Assembly (NCBI GenBank): GCA_905147135.1
Contig: LR990061.1
Span: 5,928,026-5,992,025, forward strand
From: Blastobasis lacticolella
Taxonomy: Eukaryota > Arthropoda > Insecta > Lepidoptera > Blastobasidae
Length of the DNA stretch: 64,000 nt
Reading direction: 5' to 3'
Position numbers and translations under genes: made by a program. Numbering within the stretch: position 1 is the first letter of the stretch; every line of letters begins with the position of its first letter. The notes below the pieces were generated by a model. That model was not told the origin of the DNA. It worked only from the letters and a program-made list of their open reading frames with translations, and made no database searches. Of this stretch, positions 31,212 to 44,051 are shown one piece after another.

Positions 31212-31383
31212 AGGGTCCGAGGTTCGCCTTGACCATGATCCAGAATTAGGCAGATCAGGCAATTACAGTGGAGCGACTGCCATCTGACTTCCGTAATCCT
31301 GTTAACAGGGAAACCTGACCTGATTGGTTCATGGTTACACTTTCAGTCGCCTGTGCAGGTTTCATCTCGATGTTTTCCCTCAA
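31212..31383 (-). repeat. SINE-B body
   Basis: GGTTCGCCTTGACCATGATC..GGAGCGACTGCCATCTGACT..GGGAAACCTGACCTGATTGG on the plus strand equals the SINE-B body in inverse. The head is not present. Confidence 0.7.
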
Positions 31384-32756
31384 GTACCTAACTACACAAA
31401 ATTTTCTCTAAGTAGGCATGTATTAATAAAAAATGTGATAAAGGTGGACCTTTTACGCGTCAGTAATAATACTGCTTGCGTGAATATAAATTCACGAATA
31501 GTGATACTGACATTTTGCCCGAGCGTACCGCCTTGTGGAACTCCACGGCTACTCTGGCTATTTCATCGGTCACGGTTCCAGCCCTTTTTTAGGCGTCATA
31601 AAGAAAAGTGACACAGAATATCAAGCAGCCATCGAGGTCGTTCTAAAAATAACCTCCGCGTTTGACCAATCGGAAGGCGATAAATTATTTTTAGGCACGG
31701 CCAGTATGGCGCGGGATCCGATGCACATTTTAATTGATTGATATTTCGAATTTGATGCCCGCTATTAGTCTTTCGTAATTGCGCACTGAATTGGGAGCCC
31801 TCGTAAATGCGAGTACATGAGTATTTCAAACACGTACCTAATGAAGATGTATGTGGGTGATTAGGAGAATTTTTGAATTATCATGTTTTGAATTAAATCA
31901 ATGATTTGATAAAATTTTGATGGATTAAACGGCTTTGTTGGTTATTAAACGACTTTTGACAAATAAATAATCTTCACTGTTGACATTTTACGACTTTGAT
32001 GAAAATCGCTGAAGCCTGTATTATAAAAAAAAAAACTTTTTTTAGGCTAGTGTGAGCGAGCTACAGCTTGCTCCGTACAAATATAGTTTGATCTTATTTT
32101 CAATATATCGTTTCAATGTTACACGGGATTTAAGATTTCCATACAATCTTTAACGAAAATCTGGAAAACTATACTGGCATAGATATTAGTTTCTGGATCA
32201 CGTCTGCAAACTTTCATTGGTTTTGATATTATAATATTGAAAATATGATCAAACTACGTTTGTATGGAGCGCGCTCAGGGGATACTCCTCTTAATTATAA
32301 AAATCTCAATTATGAAATAAGGAATGCCGTGTCTCATAAAGTTAATACGTTGTCTCGTATTATCGTCGTTCTCGTATATAAAATTCCTCGCATATTTAAG
32401 GTAATGGAAATTTAATTTTCCACATTTTTCGACGAACAAAAACATAAAAATGGATAAGGGTCAAGCAGGGTTCTTTTTGTAGATTACAAAAAGAACACAA
32501 TCTCTCTTAAGTCTCTCAAAGTCTCTTAGCCAGTGGAATGAAATGGATAAGGCCTTTCATTACGCTCAGTTAAAGGGAATTAATTTATTATGACTGGAGG
32601 TGGGTGCTGATAAAGGTCGATTCAGGGGCAGTTTAACCCGTTTTAGGCTGAGATTGGGACCGCGGTGAGGGCGAATGTTAAGATACCTTATTCAGGGATT
32701 ATGTTCATCATTATCACATTCCACTTACTCTTAGATGTAATATAACAATATCCGCT
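31384..32756. other. Unrecognised segment with one protein-like open frame
   Basis: 31535-31741 (+) is an open frame ending FDQSEGDKLFLGTASMARDP..ID stop. It has coding-like composition but no recognised domain and no clear splice sites beyond TTTTTTAG at 31585-31592. The rest is AT-rich. Confidence 0.3.
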
Positions 32757-33165
32757 CACGCGTTCGGTACTACTACAACTCGTTTACGGTAAGGGCATCC
32801 GCTTGTGGAATGATCTGCCGAGGGAGATCCGACAGTCTGAGTCATTGACTAGTTTAAAGTCATAACTTCAAAAATACCTATTAGCGAAAGAATTGTGAAA
32901 CTTTATTTTAGTATCCCTACATAAGTACGATTATGTCATGTTTTTGGCTGTTTGTTGGTGTTTAGATAAATGCACAACGCTTTCTCTTGTATCCTGTGTT
33001 GACCCTACCTGCTGTAAAATTTCAGTCTCAATTTCTGTAAAGGTTGCCTGGAAGAGATCGCTTGTAGTGTAAGGCCGCCTTTGCTCATATGTGTTCCTTG
33101 TTCCTGTAAGTGATTGGTATTGATATGTTTTATGAGCAATAAAGTGTTTATCTAACTACCCTCTC
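32757..33165 (+). pseudogene. LINE C-terminus and 3' UTR
   Basis: The plus strand encodes RSVLLQLVYGKGIRLWNDLP, REIRQSESLTSLKS and a stop. This is the RLWNxLPxxIRxxxSLxxFK ending of Jockey/CR1-type elements. The 3' UTR has GGTTGCCTGGAAGAGATCGC, AAGGCCGCCTTTGC and the end GAGCAATAAAGTGTTTATC. No RT core. Confidence 0.75.
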
Positions 33166-33924
33166 TGTTTTTGCGTAGGCAGTTAATTGGTACGATGTTT
33201 TCGTAACTGAGGCTAGTCAGGCTGACTAAGAACATGACTTCACTTAGTCTTGTACCCCCGAGCGGTCGCGCAATACGATAGGGGATGGGGGATGGAGGAT
33301 AATCTTACTTTTAGTTTATTTATTGTGTTTTTTTGAGTAAGAGTAACTTATAATAAACATATTTAAAATATTTTGAGATGTACCTTCTATCTAGATAGTT
33401 ATATAATTAAACATACGAATTTTTCGTGCCGGTACGTGACCTAGGAGAAAACCACAGAGCATAAAAAATTTGCCAGTCTATAGAGAGGGCTTTGACGACT
33501 TTTTCATACAAAAATGCTGACTTTCCAATATTTTTGGAGAGAACACATTATTATGATCCTCCATGTATTCCAATTTATTAAATATTCTCTCCACCAATCG
33601 ACACATTCAGTTAATGATGATGAATTGGGTGTCACTGGCTTATAAAGTGGTTTTATTATTTAATATCCGGGTCACGGCCCCACCCGGACGAGATCCGACA
33701 AAACGCTTATAAATGCAATAACCGGATGCCACACCTCACATTATCTAAATCAAAAATCGATATTACGGCCTACCGAAATGTTTTATGTGCGTCGTAAAAT
33801 AAAATGGTTATATTCATATCCTGTGTCATCATTATCACGGTGGCCATCTTCGGATACGATCTCTTCTTAATAATTGAGATCGAATAAGGGAATCGCTGAC
33901 TTTCGTTCGTTACCTTAACTGCTT
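33166..33924. other. Spacer
   Basis: No repeat recognised; 33655-33730 is a GC-richer patch (GGGTCACGGCCCCACCCGG). Confidence 0.35.
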
Positions 33925-34003
33925 ATCATCATCATCATCCTCATCACAGCCCATAGCAGTCCACTGCAGTACTTAGGGCCTCTCTTATGAAATGGGAGGT
34001 CAT
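33925..34003 (+). repeat. Repeat C, left end only
   Basis: ATCATCATCC TCATCACAGCCC, GTCCACTGCAGTACTTAGGG, then lost after GGGAGGTCAT. Confidence 0.65.
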
Positions 34004-34059
34004 CAAGCGAGCCCAATTCGCTTTTTAAGCAATAACGAATAGTTAGGAGGAATAAGCTA

Positions 34060-34260
34060 TTTACCTATAGTTTAATAATAATATATTTATAGTTTTTCCC
34101 CTTATTTGCTCTTGCACTACTATGAGATACTGTGATAACTTACCTCTTCCTAAAGGTTGTCTGGAAGAGATAGCTTAAAGCGATAAGGCCGCCTTTGCGA
34201 GCATATAAATTGTTTTTTTCCTGTTATGTATAACTTTTGTGTGTGTAATAATATAGGAAT
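34060..34260 (+). repeat. LINE 3' tail (AAGGCCGCCTTT type)
   Basis: AAAGGTTGTCTGGAAGAGAT, AGCGATAAGGCCGCCTTTGC, then GTAATAATATAGGAATATT. Same family as 33040-33165. Confidence 0.65.
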
Positions 34261-35545
34261 ATTACGGCCATGGGCTTTCTGCAGGAGTCTCGAATAGATT
34301 ACACTCACTAACGAGCACGTTAGCGTACTTTTTCATACCAGTTTGACACTACGGGCTTTTGTTGGTTATCTCATATATCTTACGGTTTTTTTGCACGTGT
34401 TTACTGTACACTACTGTAAAATAAAACTGTCAAATCATATAAAATTCATATTACGAATGGCCTGAATACAAGTGAGAGATTAACATCCGTAGCTTAGAAT
34501 AAAGTATGTCCCGTCATCATCATCATGATATTGGTGTTACATCTCGGTTTCGCTCCCGCGCGGCACGCGAGCGCCCAGGGTCCGCGCTCCTACTCCTCTC
34601 GGTCCAGTTCGCTGGGTCTTCAGCATCCTAAGTGGTAAGTTTGTTGGCATGTCGTTCGTATAAGTATGCCCCGTAAGTACGTTTGAATAGGAAAATATTG
34701 TCAAATGTAGGACAATGACATTATTATCATACAATAAAATGAATAATAGCACAATGTCATGAGTAAAATCGGACAACCGTCAATTTAATTATTTGTTTAG
34801 TTTTTTTCATCATAATCAATTGTCTCAGTAGATATCTAAGAAGTTTAACAGTACCAATGACTCTTTTTTCGTGATCAAAGACACAGAATACTTATCTATA
34901 CTTGAAGGACTAATCATTCAAGATGACGGCAATTCTCCTATAATGAAAGCAGATTCATCTGCATCTCTTTCCAACCAAACCTAATCAAGCACCATTTAAC
35001 AGAAATAACCTTCAAACAAAAGAAAAGCTTAAAGCCCCGAGATAAATGCGCAGCGAACTTTACCCGGATGCATTACCGGACGATCGTCAGTTATATCCGG
35101 CTCTTTGTGACGGGCCGGTCGTTAATAACACATTAACCGGCTGTGCCGCGTTGTTTTTTGAATCAGCTGATTACACGTTACACCAAGTGGTTTCCAGATA
35201 AGAGCGTTCGTGATTTCATAATCGTGGTTTTCGTGGTTTCGTGGTTTGAGTATTGTCGCGTGTGGAATAGCACGTGTAACGCGTGTCTAATGCGTGTTAT
35301 TGCGGTGACATTGCATTTTACTAGACATACCTACCTACAGATAGCTGGATAGAGTATGAATCTCGGAATAGGAAACTTCCATGTTCAACCGACGTGAAAT
35401 CGTACGCAAGTACTGAAACGGTGCTTATTTTTTCTCCTTTTCCAGTTATAATTAGTCTCGTACAGTCATAGTTCAATCCATAGACCAGAATTACAAGCAT
35501 AAATAGGAAGTAGATGTTTTAAACTATCGCGGTTATTATCACACA
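34261..35545. other. Spacer, partly unique
   Basis: 34545-34640 is GC-rich (CGCTCCCGCGCGGCACGCGA). 35041-35140 is a CCGG-rich unique patch. No coding or repeat assignment. Confidence 0.35.
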
Positions 35546-35684
35546 TTTTAAAGGTATGTTCCGGGTTTCCTACCGCGATTCGTCAGGAGTCGTCCAGTGA
35601 CCATGATGCATGCGACTGCTTCGAAATATCGGGCTGCTCGTAAACAAAGGAACGCGGTAGGAAACCCGAACATATCTTTAAAAA
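35546..35684. mobile_element. MITE with TTTTAAAGGTATGTTC ends
   Basis: Left arm TTTTAAAGGTATGTTCCGGG..TTCCTACCGCG and right arm CGCGGTAGGAAACCCGAACA..TATCTTTAAAA form about 30 bp of near-perfect inverted repeat. The interior is GACCATGATGCATGCGACTG..TCGAAATATCGGG. Confidence 0.8.
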
Positions 35685-36002
35685 CATGTGTATGTTTGTT
35701 TGGTTTTGATATTTTATTCTGAAATATCTTTTGAAGGTACTACGAGAGTGGACAATAAAAACAACGCAAACGAAATCGCAGGGAAAAGCTACTATCCTAC
35801 GACGCAGCTTCCATTTATAAAAGCTGACGGATATAAATTATGATCGTAACAATGTTATCCGGCTATAATAGAGACCGGCGCTGTGTCCCACCGGATATAA
35901 GACGGTCATTAATTGCACATTATTTTATACAATTCGTTTACTTTATTTCTGCATTAAGTTATCTTGTTCTTTATGCTTTATATTCAACGAAAATCTTTAC
36001 TT

Positions 36003-36343
36003 ATCATCACAGCCCGTAACAGTCCACTGCAGGACTTAGGGCCTCTCCCACGAAAGGGGAGGTTATTGCCATAATCTCCACGCTTGGCAGGCGGGTTGGA
36101 GATCGCAGTGTTTAAATATAACAATGGAAAATGCTGCTGCCCATTTTCCAGACCATGGAGACTCTAGATCTTTTGCCTGGAAAACATTAGTCGCCTTGTA
36201 CGACACCCATGAGTGTAAGGGGTTGGTGCTATTCTACTCTGCCGGACACCACACAGCCAATTCTACTCTGCCGGACACCACACAGCCAATTTTACTCTGC
36301 CGGACACCACACAGCCAATTCTACTCTGCCGGACACCACACGG
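36003..36343 (+). repeat. Repeat C copy with its right end tandemly amplified
   Basis: Standard repeat C up to 36230. The terminal 29 bp (ATTCTACTCTGCCGGACACC plus ACACAGCCA) is then repeated: 36231-36259, 36260-36288, 36289-36317 and a last partial unit. The third unit has TTTT for TTCT. Confidence 0.9.
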
Positions 36344-36357
36344 TCTTTACTTAGTAT

Positions 36358-36817
36358 AGATCAAAGTCGCTACCCGCCGTCTGTCCCAATGTATTGATGT
36401 TCTCTTAGATGTTTTAAACTACGCAACGGACTTTAATGCGGTTTTCAACAGCAGATACAGTGATTAAAGGGGAATAAGGTTTATAAGTAAGTAAAAAGGG
36501 TAGGTAGGGTTAAAGTAGGGGTAGGGTAAAAGCCGCAATTAGTAGTAAAGATATTTAATGAAAATTACTCACCAATATAATTTTGACGCCCGTCAAAGTT
36601 TCGTCGTGGAAGATTTTTACTCATAAGGACAAAACGCATGCGCCTACGCTGATAGATTATATGGCACTTAGACCTTCAGGACAGCTACTTTCAATTGTAG
36701 TAGAGAGCTAACGCCACCAACATCCCTAAAATAGTGTATTCAAAACCGGGGCAACTATCCCACTGGGGCAAGTATCCGGCTTTTACCCTACGCGAACGAT
36801 CGTGCCGCGTCCACTAG
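36358..36817 (+). mobile_element. Helitron-like element (CGCTACCCGCCGTCTGTCCC family)
   Basis: AAAGTCGCTACCCGCCGTCT, TTTTAAACTACGCAACGGAC, AAGGTTTATAAGTAAG, GGGTAGGTAGGG and GTAGGGGTAGGG words, and the end TACGCGAACGATCGTGCCGC..CCACTAG|T. Longer than its siblings owing to unrelated sequence between the G-rich words and the end. Confidence 0.65.
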
Positions 36818-37464
36818 TTAGAAATAAGTCAATATTTTAAAATTGAGCATCAATTAATCTTAAAATTTAATAATAACACAAAATGCTTACACCTACATCA
36901 CGTCACACGTCAACAACCCACTTCTGGACATCTGAGTCTCCTCCACATTTGTGGAGAGTATTGCCATTATCACGGTTGGCGCCTATCGGTTGGTGACCGA
37001 AACGTTCAAAACAACAGAAAACGTTATCGTCCATTTTCTGAGGTCTGATTTTACATTGAGGTCTGATTTTACATATTACAACTATTGTATGTAATAACAA
37101 TAACCAGGCCTTGGCTGGAACTGGAATCAGGTCACGGGACCTGATCGAAAATCTACAGGTCCATCACGAGCTTGCCTCCGCTATATAAGCATAGGCGTAG
37201 GAAGGGGGGGAGCCGGGTGGGCCGTGCCCACCCCAGAACACCCTGGTGCCCACCCCAGGATGGGGTGCTCACTGGCTGTACATTGGCGATTGACTCGGCT
37301 TCATCGGCCACCTCAGGGGCCAGTCCCCCCCTGGAAAATAGCCCTAGGAACGCTAATGTATATAAGCTCATTACATCCATTTTGTGAAGAAAATTACTTA
37401 CTAACAACATTGTTGAAAATAATATTTTAGTAATGTCATAAAATAATAAATAAATATGCTTGTA
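36818..37464. other. Spacer with decayed repeat pieces
   Basis: 36905-37030 resembles decayed repeat C (TGGAGAGTATTGCCATTATC). 37200-37345 is GC-rich (CCCACCCCAGAACACCCTGG), a shape common in retroposon ends, without a named family. Confidence 0.35.
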
Positions 37465-37691
37465 CTATTTAAACAGCGTCATCTAGCCCCAAAGTAAGCA
37501 AAGCTTGTGTTATGGGTGCTAGAAAACTGCTAAACTACTTATATATTTTTTAAATACATACTTATTATACATACAACACCCAGACCCGTAACAGAAATTA
37601 AAATTCATCATTTCAATTTCTGCCCGGCCGGGAATCGAACCCGGGACGTCTGCGTGGCATACAGACATTATGTTGAACCACATAGGTCGTC
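37465..37691 (-). mobile_element. SINE-A copy
   Basis: The reverse complement has GACGACCTATGTGGTTCAAC, B box GGGTTCGATTCCCGGCCGGG, the AATTGAAATGATGAATTTTA body and GCTTTGCTTACTTTGGGG. AT-rich tail at the low-coordinate end. Confidence 0.85.
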
Positions 37692-37963
37692 AAATGGATA
37701 AATGGATGTACGGTTGGGTCTCGTGGTACTTAAGAGCTCCTCATTGTTGACATGACCATATGCCAACAAGCCCGGCGGGGCAGGTTTGCTCTCGGCTGCT
37801 TGGATTGCCTGGATTGAAGGCCTATGATTTGGTGCCTCATTCTTGGCTGATACGGATCTTGGAGCTGTATAATAATCGATACAATAAGATCCTGATGGAA
37901 AAAGAAGATGGAAGAGATTTCATGCCCGAATCGCAATCCCTTATGAGCTTATTACATATTCCT

Positions 37964-38184
37964 AAATTCAGTGACTGAATTCAGAAACAAAAAGCGTGAG
38001 AGAAAATCAAAGTGGAATGTATTACTTTTAGAATAAGGTCAATTTTTGTATCACTTATATTAAGTCACGCGTCGCTCCGCTGTTCAAAAATCCGAGATAC
38101 AAAAATTGTCCTTATTATATGAGCAATACATTCCACTTTGATTTGCTCTCACGCTTTTTGTTTGTGAATTCAGTAACCGAATTT
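37964..38184. mobile_element. MITE with long inverted ends (about 60 bp)
   Basis: AAATTCAGTGACTGAATTCA..AAAGCGTGAGAG..AAATCAAAGTGGAATGTATT at the left faces its near-exact inverse at the right. The interior has GTCACGCGTCGCTCCGCTG. A decayed relative is at 6090-6190. The target duplication is not clear. Confidence 0.8.
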
Positions 38185-41100
38185 AAAAATGTGTATTAAG
38201 CGCATTATTCAACACTACTCAATTTGGTATTCGCTATGGCCAGTGGCCTACGTAGATGACGTAGGTAGTATATGATTATCAAATGTCAAATTCAGTTGTC
38301 CACTGAAATATTCAATGGCGCACGTCAAATTATACAATGTACGTAATCTAACGATTAACTGACGCCGGATATCGGACTTTATTTTTAGCCGTCAATTATC
38401 GATAGCGATGAGTAAAAATAGATCAATGACTCATTTGCCGATTTACGCGTGATGGCTTTTTATTTTTCCCAGTAAGTACTAAGTTTCAGGGCGTTTTTAC
38501 TATTCACATGTTTGTTATGTAATTACGGACTCTAGGTAAAGGCTTTGACTATTGCTAAACACGACTTTATTTCCTTTAATAGTTATTCGAACTTACGTAT
38601 AAAAATATAAAGTCAAGAGGTAGTTTTTTTGGAATGCGCGTTACTCTAAAATTTCCAAATAAATCATAAAAATATTTTCTCTAAAAGCTATTATATCCAG
38701 TAATTTCGAAAGCCATCAGCATGAGATTCTTTTGGACCTGGAAAGAGGATTCCATAGAATAATTGAACGCTTTATTAGGGGGTTGCGCAATGTCTATACG
38801 TCATTTAGATTTAAATTCTCAACGAGGTCCCTTATTGAATTCTGCCAAATCAGAAGGTAACGAATTAAAGTAGAAACGGACTTAGTCAGCCGAACAAAAT
38901 CGAATACCTATTCGACTTTAAGCTCAAACTTGACTTGCAAATTTTCTCGATTGTAGATTCCACTCAATTCTCAAGGAGAAACTCAAGAGTTTTATGTATT
39001 TAGTTGACTTAAGACTGATAGGTACACCTATATACATTGTTTAAATTTAATCGACTCGATGAATAAATAAAACGTCGTATGTAATACATCCCTAGCTGTT
39101 GTAACATTTAACTATTTTCGGTTTATCATGAACATTTTGTAGAATTTATGGATGTGCGAACGTTATAAGAGCAGTCGCTCCTCATAAAATTAGAAATATT
39201 TCATTTTTTGTTTGTTTGAAATATTTAACTGTGGGAAATTTAAAGATGAGGATTCCAAGCAAGGTGGCCAGGGTAGTAGAAACGAGACAGTCAGTTTCGG
39301 GGGCGCGTCTCGTGAACATCATCTTATCCATTTTCGTAACTAAGAAACCCGAGGCTTTTCCAAATTTCCACGGAACAATTAATTACAGCTTACGCGTGAT
39401 TTGTTTAATTAATTAGTGCTTTATTATTTTCTTTCTCTATCTATTTCTTCATCTTCGTAGTGTCAGTGATCTGGTTTGTTTTAGATTTATCTTTATTTCT
39501 ATGTTTCGAAAGCGTAAGTTACATTCTCATTACTTTTGTGTTAGTTAAAAGTATTTATTAGCGCTCTTAGAGATTTCAATGTAAGTGTGAAAGGTGATTA
39601 AAACACAAATTTAATAGAAAAATATTACCAAATTACATATCATCAGTATCCACCCTCACTGAATAAAAAACTATAGAAACTAACCTGGGACACAGTTTCG
39701 GGTGTGACATCGAATACACTCTAAGATAATGAGTTGAGCATGAATCCCGACTTTGACTTCTATGACCTAGACGCTCTAACTAAGTCTACGTCTGAGTAAG
39801 CTAAGTAAGATTTTCACCCATGTTCCGTTTATGGCTTTTAAAGCTTTAATTACATTTTCCTACGGACATGAATCTCGACTTTTGATCGAAACCTGGTCCG
39901 AGTCGTTAGCGTCCCCCACACTAGGCACACAACTTACACGCGCGAAGTAAATAAAATTTAAATAATAGTCTCTCCTTGACTCTTGAGTCGATAGGTAGGA
40001 CCATAATAATTGCTTGACGAGACGATCGGAATATGGTGAGATGGTTTGAAAGAATTAAATCTAGATTACTGGGTCGTTCGTAGTCGAGGTTTCGCTGGAC
40101 GCATGAGCAGGACATGTGGTCTATATGTTCATGTGTTGGCCTGGTGTCTAGGTTGGAAGGTGAGCCCAGGTTTTTTCTATCGATTAGGCTATTTCCGAGA
40201 CCTAGAGGTCCATATTTCACAATTCATTAGGGTCAGGACTATGTTAGGCGATTTCGCAACCATTTAGGTGTGGCCACAGAAGAAAGAAGAATTCGTTGCC
40301 GTTTCGAGAGCTGTCAAAGCTAAGTCGCATGTTCACTTTATACGTTGTTTGATTTCTTGTGCGGATTTTATATATTGTTTGACTATTTCGATATGTGTGG
40401 ATTACGTTAACTAAATTTTATTCATTTGCGAATATCTTCCGAATTGAATGCGATTGATTTACAGAGTATTGCTATGAACTAACATATTCCTTGTGACGTT
40501 TTTCAAAATGTATACACAACGTAATGGGTTTGAAAATTTAAATCGATAACTAGACGATCACTCGCTTACGGCCAAATCACAATATGTGAAATGAGTTTTA
40601 TTATGTTATGTCTACTCTTATAGGTAGATACTCGTATGTGTGTATTTATACAGATATATAGGTAATAGGGTGGCTGAAAAGTTACAGTCCCCAAGAAGAC
40701 CTTGGTCAACCCCGCAACACAATAAAGACGTCAATCATTACGACGGGAGAATAGGCGATTTTTGCGCATCTATTTTCGTATTATCTTCTCTACGTCATAA
40801 TGAAAGATACCTAATACCCGTTATTTACTCGAGATAACAAGCCTGTTCGCGTCGCACTTCACAGAAATAATCGGTTAAGCCTTCGCTGAAGGATCAAAAT
40901 AACAACGTTGGGGATTGAATTTCATATTTATAGCAATTAAAATTCGTAAGCACGCGAGAGTGGGTTGGCTGATTGGAATGTGTATTTTTTATTTATTTTG
41001 AACAACAGCTGTTACATCTAGATGTATATAAATAAAAATACAAACCAAAGCAGGCAATTTGTTTGACAAATTACGTTTTAAATTATACCGTGATTATAAC

Positions 41101-41401
41101 AAGAATGAGTAATATATTATTTCATAAATGTATTGATATGTATGCACGGATAAAATGTGTGTATAAGGAAATTAGGGTACGTGTGTATGTGGTGTATGTT
41201 GTTGATCTGCTCTATTAAGCTTCAGTATCAAACAAGGGCAGTTTTCAATAACTTATTGCGTGACATTAAGCATAGGTATATCAGCTTTCTCGTACCAATC
41301 CTCATAGTTTCAATGATCCGATGCAAGACGGAATGCCTCGCAAAGTTAGAGCAAGCGGAGCCTGCGTATGTATATGTAGGAATAGGTAGTACTATCTACA
41401 C
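38185..41401. other. Three-kilobase spacer without recognised features
   Basis: AT-rich, no tRNA, no repeat family seen elsewhere in the window, and no convincing exon. 38340-38420 is a unique patch. The lack of recent repeats makes this the cleanest non-repetitive block and a candidate for regulatory DNA. Confidence 0.35.
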
Positions 41402-41553
41402 CGATTCAGGTGACTGAATGTGTACCACGATCCAATCTGATCAGGTTCCCCAGAAACTGGGTTACGGAGGGCATATGGCAGTCGCTCTACTATACTAATC
41501 TGATCTGCTAAATCCTGGATCCGAGGCGGACCTCGGGCCCTCGCGTGCGAGAG
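41402..41553 (+). repeat. SINE-B body
   Basis: GGTGACTGAATGTGTACCACGATCC, AATCTGATCAGGTTCCCCAG, GGCAGTCGCTCTACTATAC and GGACCTCGGGCCCTCGCGTG. Confidence 0.7.
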
Positions 41554-42254
41554 TACAACCAGGTCATTATCGCCAAGTTAAGGTAGTACTACCAAACCGA
41601 CTTAATCGTGACCCACTGTGGAACATTTTCACAGAAAACGCCATGGCAAGAAAAATCATTTAGACACTTACTATGAAAAGGTCCTACAGACGGTTACGAT
41701 TCACTTCGGTTCACAGTAGCTCTAATTTCGTGTACCTACAATTTGAGAACTTCTAACAATGATATACCTGTAGATTTCTATACCAAACGTGATACCAACA
41801 TTGTAAGTGCGAAAATGGGTTTGCCGCTCGTCATTCTGTCGCTCAACAATGGACATCGGATCCTCAATGGATCGATGTGATTTTTGCAGTGACAGTTAAT
41901 GCGCAGTAGAGTGAAGGAGTAAGCGAATGTATCTTATTATATCTCTTTCTTATAAAATGTTGATAAGAGAAAAATTGGTTGCGGGATAAAATGACAAATC
42001 GTAGCCAGACATTCTGAAATAAATAGCAAGGAACAGTTTCCTAAATTTTCGAATTGAATATAACTTGGGATGTTGGTGTTCCAAACTTAAAATATACTAC
42101 ATATAAAATAAATAAATGAAATGTAAAAAAGTAATTTTATTAAAAAGAAATAGACAAAAGTAGAGTACGACCATGGTAAGTATTATAAACAGAAATCTAA
42201 AGATGAATCTATATTTATTTAAATAAGTTTTACATTTCTGTGGATAATTGGTAC
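41554..42254. other. Spacer
   Basis: Nothing recognised; AT-rich. Confidence 0.35.
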
Positions 42255-42362
42255 CATCACAACGCGTTGGTAGAACCCCTGCTGATGTACATAGACGGAG
42301 GCCACCACTTTCCATCAGGTGGCCCGCTTGCCTGTTTATCTGCTTTGGCAACGTAAAAAACT
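42255..42362 (+). repeat. Repeat D 3' part
   Basis: ACGGAGGCCACCACTTTCCA..TCAGGTGGCCCGCTTGCCTG, TTATCTGCTTTGGCAACGTA and poly-A. Confidence 0.65.
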
Positions 42363-43252
42363 TTACTTTCGCCTTTTTAAACGTACTTCCAGAACGCCGA
42401 AACCTCCGAAAAAATATTTAGTTCGTTATATAAAACCGACTCTAAACGAAAAGTTTTAACAGAATGACCAGGTAAAGTGCCTTTAATATTAAAGTTTGGA
42501 TTACTCGAACGAAGGTAAAATTTTTAGGGCTTTAGTCAAATGAAAACGGGATCCTTCCTTATACTTTCGCCCTATCCTACAGTTAATTAACACTAATCTC
42601 AGCATTCCGTTAGCAGATAAAACCGCGTGCAATCAGAAAGGAATGAAACGAACCAACCAACTTTCAATCAACCTTAAATCAAATTATGTCTACAAGATGC
42701 TATCCCATTCTGATTACGCGCGATTTCTCATTTCTTTCCTATCACTAAGGTTGCAATCAAGCTTACGGCCTGTCTGATGGTGTGCAGTCACCGCAGCCTA
42801 TGGACGTTTGCAATACCAGCGCACTCACCCACGCGCTGCCAACCCCGCAAAATCCTAGTCACCCCTTTCTTGAAGATCTCCATATTATAACCTCCAGGGC
42901 AAACCTCTCCAGGGAGCTCCTTTCACAACCTTAGTATGCGAGAGAAAAAGTCCCTTGGAAACCGCACAGTTTTGTTTAAGGATACTGAATTGAAGTAGTG
43001 TAGTCAAATATCTTGATATACGAGTATACATTTAGCATAATAAAAAATATTTGCCTATTAAGATTAATAGACAACTACGGCGCTACGAATACAGTGTTTT
43101 TACGGATTACGTAACTAGATCAAGTTCGACCTAACCCGAATATCTTTTCATTACTATTGCGAAACCTACCCTTGTAACACGGTAGAGCAATAAAGTTTTA
43201 CAGCTCTAGGCATATGTGCGAATCTAGGATGTATAGGCAGCAAATGGACACA
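42363..43252. other. Spacer with an inverted retroposon end
   Basis: 42700-42830 contains CCCATTCTGATTACGCGCGA and CCGCAGCCTATGGACGTTTG, the inverse of the end at 59095-59160. The remainder is unrecognised. Confidence 0.4.
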
Positions 43253-43305
43253 TAGGTCGTGTAGTGTCCGGCAGAAAGGAATATTGCGCTAAGCCTATCC
43301 ATTGA
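43253..43305 (-). repeat. Repeat C, right-end fragment
   Basis: GGTCGTGTAGTGTCCGGCAG, then AATATTGCGCTAAGCC; only the terminal 50 bp is left. Confidence 0.5.
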
Positions 43306-43750
43306 CAAGTGTTGTCTAGGCAATAAAGGACATGTCATAGGCAACGTCATGTCATAATGATCTTTGAAAACAAGAAATTGGGTCGCGCCACGCTACTTAT
43401 TTTACAAGCTTTCATATTACGTCCTGGAATCTTGCTAGCCTAATTTGACCCACTTCCGACTCGACTGAGCTGAAATTTTGTATAAGTTCGTAACTTGGAT
43501 CATGGAGTCGGTAGGTGGTCATAAATATAAATAAATATGCTAGGACAAATCCTAAGGTAAAAGGGGTATCTGACTGATGATAAGTGATCACCGCGACTAA
43601 GCGGGTCACCTGACTGATGGTAAGATCATCGCCGCCCATGGCGGTAAAATAAAAGCAACAAGTGTGGTTGTATATTGCATCGCAAACTACATTACTTGTA
43701 CAAAAGCCGGGCCCTTCTTCGCGCTTGGCCACTTTCAGATTGTTGATATA
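43306..43750. other. Spacer
   Basis: Short retroposon-like words (GACTGATGATAAGTGATCAC, twice) but no family assignment. Confidence 0.35.
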
Positions 43751-44011
43751 AATAAAATAAATAAATAAATAATCGTGGACAAATTCACACAGCGCCATCT
43801 AGCCCCAAAGTAAGCAAAGCTTGTGTTATGGGTGCCAGATAACTGATAAACTACTTGTATACTTTTAAATACATACTTATTATACATAGAACACCCAGAC
43901 CCGTGACAGAAATTAAAATTAATCGTTTTCAATTTCTGCCCGGCCGGGTATCGGACCCGGGACCTCTTGCATGCATGCGGGCATGTTGACCACTGAACCA
44001 CTCAGGTCGTC
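43751..44011 (-). mobile_element. SINE-A, full length
   Basis: The reverse complement has GACGACCTGAGTGGTTCAGT, the B box GGGTCCGATACCCGGCC, the standard body and GTGAATTTGTCCACGATTAT with an ATTT tail. A possible target duplication GATATA flanks it (43745-43750 and about 44013-44018). Confidence 0.88.
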
Positions 44012-44051
44012 AGATATACATGGTATAATAAAAAAATAAAAAAAAGTATAA

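Noticed and set aside
36231..36343. CRISPR-like array
   Set aside because: Units are directly adjacent with no spacers and are the end of a eukaryotic repeat; the window is an insect genome.
37172..37410. Overlapping GC-rich open frames on both strands
   Set aside because: Frames on both strands over a GC-rich repeat-like patch, no motif, no splice sites; likely compositional.
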